This document shows positions 7,803-16,800 of a stretch of DNA of 26,048 nt, in pieces. The first letter of the stretch is position 1. Each line of letters starts with the position of its first letter. The DNA comes from Willaertia magna (Eukaryota; Heterolobosea; Eutetramitea; Acrasida; Naegleriidae): positions 1-26,048 of the forward strand of contig CADWAF010001105.1 of NCBI GenBank assembly GCA_902984215.1. Direction: 5' to 3'. The position numbers and the translations under genes were made by a program. The notes below the pieces were generated by a model. The model worked only from the letters and a program-made list of their open reading frames with translations. It was not told where the DNA came from and did no database searches.

Positions 7803-8454
7803 TTATTGTTTCTTTGCTTTTGCTTTTGATTCAATTCTTTCCTTAAAAGCCTTTAATGTTCTTGGTAATCCTTTACCAATTAACCAATCTTTAACTAATG
7901 CAGGAACCCACATATTTAGTTCAATATTAACAGTATATGTTGCTTCTACATTTCCATTTCCTAAATCTACTAATTTCCAATTACCTTGATTTTTTCTTTA
8001 AAATTATTTACAAAAACGATTGTAAATTACTCTTTTTTAAAAATACTTACTTGAATGGCCCGTGCTCTGTTTCTGTCCAGCTAACACCATCATCATGTTT
8101 AGTTAAACGAAGAGTATATTCTACGGTGAATAAAGTAACAGAAGCCTTCCAAAAAACATCAAAAGTTTTACCATCTCCATTAACATCTTTGGTTATTTTT
8201 GCTTCAGCATTTCCTTCAACAAATTCTATTAATTAATTTATTAATGTCATTCATAAAAGATGTCAATATTTTCTCCACCCTATCGGAATTATAAAAAACC
8301 TACCAGGATATTTCTCATAATCTGCTAATACATCTATACAATCTTGAATAGTAACACCTTCAAAAACAACTTTCTCAGAAACACCTCCTCCTAAATGTGA
8401 TTCGGTTTTTTGTTCTCCATTGTTATTATCTCCTCCCCAGATCCAACTTAACAT
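7803..8454 (-). CDS. START-like (polyketide cyclase/COQ10 superfamily) lipid-binding protein, three exons
   Basis: Exons on the minus strand are 8454-8304, 8225-8051 and 7995-7803. The introns are 8303-8226 (GTAGGT..ATAG, 78 bp) and 8050-7996 (GTAAGT..AAAG, 55 bp). Splicing gives 172 residues with one continuous frame. After a Gly/Asn-rich head (1-24), the body reads VSEKVVFEGVTIQDCIDVLA, DYEKYPEFVEGNAEAKI, FDVFWKASVTLFTVEYTLRL, GVSWTETEHGPFKKNQGNWK and GNVEATYTVNIELNMWVPAL, ending in a Lys-rich helix. This is the START/Bet v1-like helix-grip pattern (early YPEFV helix, a curved sheet, a C-terminal amphipathic helix). Such proteins bind a hydrophobic ligand in a cavity. The ligand cannot be told from the sequence. 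No mitochondrial targeting peptide is evident, which argues against COQ10 itself. Confidence 0.85.
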
Positions 8455-8578
8455 TTTTTTTTAAAATTATAATTTGACATCCTTTCCAAATGGCCGTTTT
8501 CCGTCCTTTAAAATAGCGGTGCGGTTTTGGGTGTGGAGATGACAAGGAAAATTAAAGTTGTAATTATTTTATGTTATT

Positions 8579-10369
8579 TTATTGGTCCAAATCATAATTT
8601 TCAATTGGTTTAATTTCTGCATCCAATATAGATTTAACAATACCATAAATTTCAAAACCAGCCATTGATAAATAATAATTATTACTAGAGTTAACGCCAT
8701 CTTGTAAAATTCTAAAATATTTATAATATTCAGTAGCGCCATCAATCTTCCAAGTAGCAGATTCAGATTTAGTTTTTAAACTACCATCATTTGAATGTAC
8801 TTTTAAATCAATATAATTATCACCATCTGTGGATGCTTGTAATCTCCAATTTCTTAAACATTCTGAATCTCTTGCACTTGTATGTCTTAAAGTATATGCA
8901 TTTGGACAAATTAAAATACTAACAAATTCAATAGTAATATGTGAATTATTTTGATTAATTAAATTACATGAAGTTGGTTCTCTAGAAATTAAATCTCTTG
9001 TCTTTCCAGATTCAAAACCACAACTTGCTGATATCTTTACATATCCTCTTGCTTCAGGACTTGTATACTTTTCAGTATAGAAAGCAGTACCTAAATAATA
9101 TAAAATACCATTCTCATCAAAATCAGTTTTATGAGTAAATATTCTTGTTGTTCTTGGTTTTAAATTATTATCAATTGGATCATTAATATCAAATGGTATT
9201 TTCTCCATTCTTTTAACTCTTTCCATTAAAGCATTTAAAACATCTTGTCTAGAAACATATTCACTTATAAATGGAATAGTTGAATGTACAATCATTTCTA
9301 ATTTATCAAAAGATAAAAATGTTAATCTAATTCCTTTAACAATATTTTCTTTTTGTTCAATTGTTAAATCATTTCCTCTCTTTTCTAAATATTGTAAAAC
9401 CAAATCTAATACTTGATCTTCATTCTTTATAAATAAATCATCACATGAAACTAATTCACAAAAACTTTCAGGTATCATTTTAAATATTAATTGTATATCT
9501 TTAATATTATGATAATTTGATGCTAATACTCTTGCACATGCTGCAGATTGTTCAACTAAATCATGTTGATCACATTCTAATAAATATTTAATAGCTGTAT
9601 CAGGTGGTAATACATCATTTTGTGTTAATGCATCAACACATAACTTTAATAATTCAATATCTTCAATAACTAAATATTTCTTATTATAAACTTCTACAAT
9701 CTCACTAATTAATTCATTTCTTCTTTCTAAATCTGATCCAATACTTCCTTTAGATAAATTTTCATGAGCAATTATTCCAAAAAACACTTGTGGAGGTAAA
9801 TCATAACAAATTGTTTGAAAAGTTTCAACAATCTCCATAAAATGTAAAGCTAAAAATCCACAAGCCTTTTCTAAAACTAAATCATCACAAACTTTTAAAG
9901 ATTTATCTAAAACTGAAAAAACATTTTCGTTTGTTAAAAATTTTTCTAAAAAATCTAAAACTCCTTTTGATAGTTCTTCACACATTAATTGATCTGCAGC
10001 AACTCTTAGTGAAACTATAGCTTCAGTTGAGATACTAACTTTACCACTATAGATAAATTCAAGTACTTTTTCAAATACTCCATCATTATCATCGAAATGA
10101 ACTTCAACTACATCACTTGCTGAATCTCTAAATGGTGAGTTAAATAAATGATCAAAGAATTGAGATCTATAGGAAAGTATAATACGATGACATTTATAAT
10201 ACTTATTTGTTGGTACATGATAGATAGAAACATCTGCAAATAAATCATTTAAAAAGTATTTTGCGAATCCATCTTTAAATAAATTATCTACTGAAATATC
10301 TACTTGTTGTGTAGATGATGTATAAGTTGTTGTTATATTATTATTATCGGATGTCCAAGAAGTAGTCAT
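8579..10369 (-). CDS. BTB/POZ-BACK protein with C-terminal discoidin-like domain
   Basis: 596 residues, one exon. Residues about 35-140 are a BTB domain: LFADVSIYHV, KCHRIILSYRSQFFDHLFNS, VFEKVLEFIYSGKVSI, and the helix VSLRVAADQLMCEEL. A BACK-like helical region follows to about 380 (VLDKSLKVCDDLVLEKACGF, then more helical repeats). Residues about 425-578 resemble an F5/8 type C (discoidin-like) beta-sandwich, with ITIEFVSILICPNAYTLRHT, CLRNWRLQASTDGDNYIDL, TATW-like ESATWKIDG, YYKYFRILQDG and LSMAGFEIYG. This combination is seen in BTBD9-like proteins and in large protist families. BTB-BACK proteins usually recruit cullin-3 ubiquitin ligases, the C-terminal domain choosing the substrate. 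That role is inferred here. The stop lies inside AATAAA. Confidence 0.9.
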   Translation of the reverse strand: MTTSWTSDNNNITTTYTSSTQQVDISVDNLFKDGFAKYFLNDLFADVSIYHVPTNKYYKCHRIILSYRSQFFDHLFNSPFRDSASDVVEVHFDDNDGVFEKVLEFIYSGKVSISTEAIVSLRVAADQLMCEELSKGVLDFLEKFLTNENVFSVLDKSLKVCDDLVLEKACGFLALHFMEIVETFQTICYDLPPQVFFGIIAHENLSKGSIGSDLERRNELISEIVEVYNKKYLVIEDIELLKLCVDALTQNDVLPPDTAIKYLLECDQHDLVEQSAACARVLASNYHNIKDIQLIFKMIPESFCELVSCDDLFIKNEDQVLDLVLQYLEKRGNDLTIEQKENIVKGIRLTFLSFDKLEMIVHSTIPFISEYVSRQDVLNALMERVKRMEKIPFDINDPIDNNLKPRTTRIFTHKTDFDENGILYYLGTAFYTEKYTSPEARGYVKISASCGFESGKTRDLISREPTSCNLINQNNSHITIEFVSILICPNAYTLRHTSARDSECLRNWRLQASTDGDNYIDLKVHSNDGSLKTKSESATWKIDGATEYYKYFRILQDGVNSSNNYYLSMAGFEIYGIVKSILDAEIKPIENYDLDQ

Positions 10370-10484
10370 TTTGAAAATCGTAATTTTTGTTTTATTGACC
10401 TTTTATTATCATTTCAATAAAAATATTTTTTTTTAAAGATTTTTTAAAGAGATACTTTTGGATCAGATTTTAATTGATGGAACT

Positions 10485-13400
10485 TTATTGGACTTGTTTA
10501 AAATAGGTCAACAAAGTGTTTTTTTGAGGGGGTGTGGTTTGTTTCTTTTGTTTTTTGGTTTCTGTTGAAGTTGCTTTGTTGGAATTATTACTGTTGTTTG
10601 TTGAGGATTTATCGTCTCTTTTTCTTTTGTTTTCTTCACTTTTCGTTTTAGGGGAAGGCGTAGTTGACTTCTTTTTCTTTGGGGGAAGGGTAGTTTTTTC
10701 TTCTTCTTTTTTCTTTGGTGGGGTTTTCTCTTCTTCTTCAATATCATCTGCAATATTATGAACTACAACCATCTTATCTAAAGTTGATTGACCTGGAATC
10801 AGCTGTAATGATTTTTTCCTTGTATTTGGAGATGGTGTGGTACTTTCTGCAGACTTAATTAAATGTTCTTGTTTTTCTTCTCTTTTGCCATTTAAAGATT
10901 CACTTATTACGTCAACTTTTCTTGATAAAACTTTCCACATGTAATCATCTAATGTCTTTTTTGCCAATAAATATCTTATATCTACAAATACACATTGCTG
11001 ACCTATTCTATGGCATCTATCTTCACATTGATTTAGTAAAGCTGGATTCCAGCTAAGCTCAGCAAAAATAACTATACTACAAGGGACTAGATTTAATCCA
11101 GTTCCAGCAACTGTCATACTCAAAACAGCAGCTAAACATCTTTCGTTAGATCTAAAGTGTTGGGCAAGATCTTCCCTATCTTTAGGTAAGGTACTTCCGT
11201 CTATTCTTATATAATCATATGGTTCTTGCGTTGTAAACTCATCTACTTCCTCCAAAATATAAGTTTGACTTGAAGATCTGGAATCCAGTATGTCCAAGTC
11301 CAGAATATCATCGCTGACAGTCTTAGATTCTCTGTTCGAAAGATTTTGTAATTCTTCTGTCACTGTTTTCTCTATTGCGTCCAATACACTTAAATGATGA
11401 GCAAATACTAAAAACTTTTCTTTTCTTAATATCATTTTCTTTACGTAATCTGTAATTCCTTTAATTTTTGCTTCACCTGTTAATTTGTACTTGGCTAATA
11501 ACTCTTTATCTTGTTGAAGTTTTTTCCAATTATTTCCAAAAGTTTTAATGCTACTGTTATTACTTTCTGATTTTTCAAACTTTTTGGCATCAGAATCGCT
11601 GATATCAATGTAATTTACAGTTCTTTTCTTGGGTGGTAGTTCACTTAATACATCTCTTTTCAATCTTCTTATCATAATTGTATTTGATAATAAACAAAAG
11701 AGTTCTGACAACCTACTAAAGCCTTTATAATCTGCAGCACTTCTAGGTTGAGTTTTCAATCCGCAATATCTAAATCCAAAATCTACTTTTTTTAATGATT
11801 TGTCTTTAATTAGTACCTTAATACTAGAATATAATTCTATAGGATAGGATGTACAGCTAGTTCCACTAGTCAAAATTATTCTTTTACATTCCTCAAGTAA
11901 GGGCATAATTGATTGAGATCTTTTGCTAGATGTATTCTTTAATAAATGAGATTCGTCACAAATGATAACACCACAATTTCCAGTAATAACCAAGTCTTGA
12001 ACGATTTTTAAAATTTTCTCTTTTGCCAACATGTCATAAGATATAATATTAACTAGTGAGTGATCATTAATTTCCTTTCCTTTATCTATAATCTTAATTT
12101 TGTCTGATACCATTACTTCTTTCTTATTCTTAACATTAATTTCAATACCTCCAATCCACTTTAAAATCTCTTTTTTCCAATTGGCTTTTAGGGAACTAGG
12201 GCAAACAATCCACATTGGCCATTCACAAGAAAAATAAGTAGCAATAGCTATGGCCTGACAAGTTTTTCCTAAACCCATTTCATCTGCAATTAACACTCTG
12301 CCATTTCTTTTAATACCAAACTCTATACCTTGTTTTTGATAGTCCAGAAGAGAGTCAATCAATTTGTGAGGGAGTTTCTCCCAAACATTTAATTTACAAT
12401 TTTCTTTTTCCAAGCGCTCATACTTATTAATTAAATCCCTAATAAAGGTGGGTATCTCAACCAAAGGATTATTAGGAAAACTTTCTTTTAGTTTTTCCAG
12501 AATTTCACTATAGTCAGAATATGCATAATATAAAGCAGTTTTCTGAGATTCTTTAGAATTCTTTTTTTCTTCATTATTGGTAATTCCACCAAGATAATCA
12601 TCATTAGTTAATTCACTTCCTTCCTTAATTAATCCAAAATTAGACAACTCATATTTTACCTTCTTGGAAAAAGAATTGGAAATCACCACTTTTAAAACAA
12701 TCTCACTTTCAACAATGGTATCCATTGAGGTATTTAATGTATTAGTAGCTTTGTTATTAGTAGTATTTATATTACAAAATGTACTAATACTTGGTGTCTC
12801 TTCCTCTTCTTCTATTTTGTCTTCTTGAAATGCCCTTTCACGAAACGAACTAGATTGACTTGCTGACCTTAGCGAAGTAATTCTTTCTAATGAACATAAT
12901 TCTAATTCAATCTTGTTATCTGATTTTAAATTTTGTGAGGTATCAGTTTTATCCTTTTTATTACTTTGTTTTGTAAATTTAGCATCAATTAAATCCTCAT
13001 AATTCTTTTCATTTCCATTAAACCATATAAAAATATTACATTTGTCTTCAAAATTTGGACAAGACCAAAATAATTTGCCTTTTGTTTTACCATCCTTTTT
13101 AACTCTATGTAAACTGCAATCTTCACCATGTTTACACTTTGGAATGTCTCTATTATTTGGTTTAATAGAATTTTGTGAATTATTATTGTTATTTATAATA
13201 ATTGAAGGTTTAGGTTTGTTTTTTGGGATATTATTAATTGAATTATTGTCATTCGTAGGAAGAGAAGGAAGAGCAAAATTGAAATCATTATTATCATCGT
13301 TACTCTTTGCGGAAGGGTTTGATGATGTTGAAAATGTTGTTATTGAACTCGATGAATTTCCAGTAATTCTTTGAAAAGCAGTTTTAAAGGGTTTAAAAGT

Positions 13401-13646
13401 GTGATTATTGTTACTTGAGTTATTATTTACATTTGAAGAAGAGGAATTTGGAGGTCGGAATTGAAAAATAGATTTATTTTCATCATTTTCATTACCACAC
13501 CATTTGAAAAAGTTACACCCTTTATTTTCGCAAGAATAAAAGTACCTTCCTTGGTTTGGTCCTTCTTTAAATACCTTTCTTTTGACAGAAGGTTTGCCGC
13601 ACTTACATTGTGGGGCTGCCGAATTATTGGAAGAGTTTTCGTTCAT
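10485..13646 (-). CDS. SMARCAL1/ZRANB3-type SNF2 DNA translocase with two GRF zinc fingers
   Basis: 1053 residues, one exon. Two N-terminal GRF-type zinc fingers are visible: residues about 12-50 (CKCG.., GPNQGRYFYSC.., CNFFKW) and 168-210 (CKHG.., KTKGKLFWSC.., CNIFIW). A degenerate HARP-like stretch (about 320-410, with YAYSDYSEILEKLKES) precedes the ATPase. The SNF2 core has DYQKQGIEF, Walker A DEMGLGKT (about 453-460), CPSSLKANWKKEI, Walker B DESH (about 561), LTSGTSCTSYPIEL (usual SGTP changed to SGTS), FGFRYCGLKTQP and DYKGFSRLSEL. These last two segments are typical of SMARCAL1/ZRANB3. In the second lobe are YIRIDGSTLPKDR, GTGLNL and QCEDRCHRIGQ. The tail is Lys-rich and ends with a PCNA-box-like KNTLLTYF (1042-1049). 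Relatives anneal ssDNA and remodel stalled replication forks in the nucleus; the same role is inferred. Confidence 0.95.
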   Translation of the reverse strand: MNENSSNNSAAPQCKCGKPSVKRKVFKEGPNQGRYFYSCENKGCNFFKWCGNENDENKSIFQFRPPNSSSSNVNNNSSNNNHTFKPFKTAFQRITGNSSSSITTFSTSSNPSAKSNDDNNDFNFALPSLPTNDNNSINNIPKNKPKPSIIINNNNNSQNSIKPNNRDIPKCKHGEDCSLHRVKKDGKTKGKLFWSCPNFEDKCNIFIWFNGNEKNYEDLIDAKFTKQSNKKDKTDTSQNLKSDNKIELELCSLERITSLRSASQSSSFRERAFQEDKIEEEEETPSISTFCNINTTNNKATNTLNTSMDTIVESEIVLKVVISNSFSKKVKYELSNFGLIKEGSELTNDDYLGGITNNEEKKNSKESQKTALYYAYSDYSEILEKLKESFPNNPLVEIPTFIRDLINKYERLEKENCKLNVWEKLPHKLIDSLLDYQKQGIEFGIKRNGRVLIADEMGLGKTCQAIAIATYFSCEWPMWIVCPSSLKANWKKEILKWIGGIEINVKNKKEVMVSDKIKIIDKGKEINDHSLVNIISYDMLAKEKILKIVQDLVITGNCGVIICDESHLLKNTSSKRSQSIMPLLEECKRIILTSGTSCTSYPIELYSSIKVLIKDKSLKKVDFGFRYCGLKTQPRSAADYKGFSRLSELFCLLSNTIMIRRLKRDVLSELPPKKRTVNYIDISDSDAKKFEKSESNNSSIKTFGNNWKKLQQDKELLAKYKLTGEAKIKGITDYVKKMILRKEKFLVFAHHLSVLDAIEKTVTEELQNLSNRESKTVSDDILDLDILDSRSSSQTYILEEVDEFTTQEPYDYIRIDGSTLPKDREDLAQHFRSNERCLAAVLSMTVAGTGLNLVPCSIVIFAELSWNPALLNQCEDRCHRIGQQCVFVDIRYLLAKKTLDDYMWKVLSRKVDVISESLNGKREEKQEHLIKSAESTTPSPNTRKKSLQLIPGQSTLDKMVVVHNIADDIEEEEKTPPKKKEEEKTTLPPKKKKSTTPSPKTKSEENKRKRDDKSSTNNSNNSNKATSTETKKQKKQTTPPQKNTLLTYFKQVQ

Positions 13647-13828
13647 TTTTTACAATAGCAATTCTTGTTGTTTGTGGAATTTTGTTAAGCTAGCACAAAT
13701 ATCCAGAATTTAAATGCTTGTTTCGCATTTGCAATAAAAATATGATTGACAATAATTTTATTCTTTTAATTATTATTAATATATGTTATCAAACAAAACA
13801 GAAGAACGCCTTTGTTCAATTTTTGTAA

Positions 13829-13834
13829 TTTATT
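13829..13834 (-). terminator. poly(A) signal AATAAA of the giant surface-protein gene
   Basis: TTTATT on the plus strand, 37 bases after the TGA stop in the direction of transcription. This is the only long minus-strand gene whose signal is clearly separated from its stop codon. Confidence 0.45.
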
Positions 13835-13870
13835 CAAATAGTTAAAAATGAACAACAAGCCATTTTATCC

Positions 13871-16800
13871 TCATCTCAACAAACAACCACTTTTAGTAAT
13901 GTCTGTAACAACAGTTTCAGTGACTGAACCAGGTTCTTCTTCATTTATGTCTTCTGAAGTAAATTCTAAAACAGTTTTATCATTATTCTTAACAACATAA
14001 AGTATTCTTTGGGAAGAGTTACCCTTTGTTAAATAACTTTTTCCTCGTTTTCTAGGAGATACTATATTGGCATTCTTCTTTTTCTTATTTCTCCTTTTGT
14101 GGAGAATGAAAATACAACAAGGTAATAAAATTAATACACAAACAAAAAGTAGCACAAACAATACAACCAAAACAATAATTACTACTTTTAAAACATCTAA
14201 ACCACTCTCTTCTTTTGTTATAATTGGGGTTTGGTTCTCTAAAATAACTGACGCACAGTCATTTTCATTGATGCAATTTACTCCAATATCTTCAATAATT
14301 AAGGAAGTACTACCACTATAAGCAGTTGTATAATCTTTACAAGATAAACTTTGTCCTATTGAGATAGTATAATTTCTACTCATGATCTCCAAGTACTCAG
14401 TATTGGACAACAGTAACTTGTTTCTGACATCACAAATCCTCTCTACATTAGTATTTAATAATTCAACAATTAAATAAAAAGTAACACTATCCTCATATTC
14501 TACTGAAATACGTATTGTGTAAATCGTAAAAGTTGAAAAATCACATATAGTTGAAAAAGAACTTGATTTTTGTAATAAATTCCATTCCAATGAAATAACC
14601 TTATTATTTTCTTCATTAAATCCTACTTTACCTGCAAAATAGTTATTAATATCATAAAAGATATATAATTCAGCTGTATTACCAACATACAGATTTGAAG
14701 AAGGTTCTAAACTAAATTCTAAATAAATGTATTTCTTGTAAATATTAATTTTAGTTGGTGATTCCAATAATTTTCTTTTGGTTTCTTGGGAACCCCCCTC
14801 ACATTCAAAGTTTGAAGTAATCTTAAGTGCTTCCTTGTAAGTTGTGTTGCTAATGACATCTACAACAATAGGTTGTGTTATACTCGTAGTGTTGTCTATT
14901 GAAGAGCGGAAGAAATTATCTATTCCAGTTGTTTTGTTGTTTGACACATAACTTGGGGCTGCATAAACGAAATAGTTTTGGTAATCCAAGGGTGTAAATA
15001 ATATTCCATCATTAGATACTTCAACAAGAACCAATTTACCATTATTTAAGTCATCTATACCATTTACTTGGCAGTGTATTGTATTTTCATTATCATAAGT
15101 ACCTTTTGTCAAAACTACTGCAACTGGAGCATCATTCAAATTCCTTTTTCTTTTTGCACTTGGTATTGTGTACCTACATTGTAATTGAGTTGAATTAAAG
15201 AAAGTTCCGGTAATTTTTAGTAAATCACCATTTGAAGCTTTATCTGGTGTAATGCTGTTGATTATGTTATTGTATAAAGTTAAGGTTAAATAAGTTGGGC
15301 TTTTTTCTAGGTATAACATTACATTCAAACTAGCAGGATTTCCAATTAATCTATCCATAACATTTTCAGTTGTAAAACAGTAATTATAATCTTGTAAATT
15401 GCAATTATTTGATATTGATAGAGTAGACATAACAATTCCATCTGTTGTTTTTAATTGAATAGTGTTTGTAAAACTCATTAGAACACCTTTTAACCCAATT
15501 AATGAACCACCCTCAAATGGTGAAAACCTTTGTGAAATAGATGTAATTGTAGGTGCTACTAAACCAAAAACCTTTATATAAGAGTTTTCCATACTAATCT
15601 TAATGTTTTCAATTAATTTTGTGTTCAAATTTATAAGTGATAATACTTGAGTGTTTTCATTAACAATTTGCATTGTTGAGTTGAATAACACAAAGGAAAT
15701 TTTATCATTTGTAATATTCAGTTTAAAATTATTTTCTTGAATAATTAATTTTAAAGCTGGAGGAATTCCTCCGGTATCGTCATTTTCAATATTCGAAAAA
15801 TAGCTGATATAGCTTTCATAAATTGATAAACCATTATTTCTTATTAATACAATATATTCCTTACTAGAAATAGTATCTTTTTCAATAAATATTTTATCAT
15901 TTATAGAAAATTCACCAATACCTAATAAAATAAAGGAATAAGTTATTTGACATACATTGTATCTTAATAATTGTAAAACGCCCTGGCTTGTAATTACTTT
16001 AATAAACAATATTAATTCTTGTTTTGAGTTATAAGCCATATTAATATCTTCTACATTTGCAACCAAAATATCTGAAATCCTTCCAATAACCTTTACCATT
16101 TTATCGTTATTAAGGTCAATAGTTGATAAAATTAAGTTTGAATTACTTAATGTTATACCATAAAATACATCATTTTTATAATAGTAAATAAGTTTGTCAA
16201 TACCACTGTCATTATAAATAACTTCATCTGCATTAATATTGCCATATTCTCTATCGAATGTACGAATAGTAATATGATTTCCAGATTCAACCAATGAAAA
16301 CAACTTCTGTTCTGAATTGGTAAGCTTACCTAAATTTACTTCATTTGCGGAAACCCTAAAGGTAGAGTTTAATAAAACCTGTCCGCAACTTAAATCAACT
16401 AAGTTAAAATGCAAATCGATGTTAGTTCCTGAGTTTGAATATTCCAGTACGTTAGAAAATAAACCTATGCAGGAATGAGATTTTTGTCTATAATATTGAC
16501 ATTGATACCCAAAATAATTTTCGTTGCATTTACATTTATCCTTCTCGATACAGGCGCCTCTACTGCTACATACCAAGGGATTGAAAGAAGAAACTCCAAA
16601 ACATTTAGGTGTTTGACATGTACTTCCTGTGAATCCTTCATTACAAAGACATATATCAGGCTTTACACATAAACCATTACTGCCACAAACGTTTGAATAG
16701 TTACTTGGAATACCAAAGCATGTTATAATGGAACAATCATTTGATAAATATCCATTTTGGCATATACAATTATTGTATTCAAAGCAGGCTCCACGCCCTG

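Noticed and set aside
8263..8454. A 63-residue stand-alone protein on the minus strand
   Set aside because: It is exon 1 of the START-like gene read into intron 1. Splicing at 8304/8225 restores YPEFVEGNAEAK and the rest of the domain.
10534..10761. Phe/Leu/Ser-rich plus-strand frame resembling a membrane protein
   Set aside because: It is the antisense of the Lys/Thr/Glu-rich tail of the SNF2 protein, which always gives hydrophobic-looking translations.
13650..13870. SECIS element after the TGA of the giant gene, making the TGA a selenocysteine codon
   Set aside because: I looked for the ATGA..AA..GA core of a SECIS hairpin on the minus strand and found none. TGA followed by GGA TAA is more simply a tandem stop.
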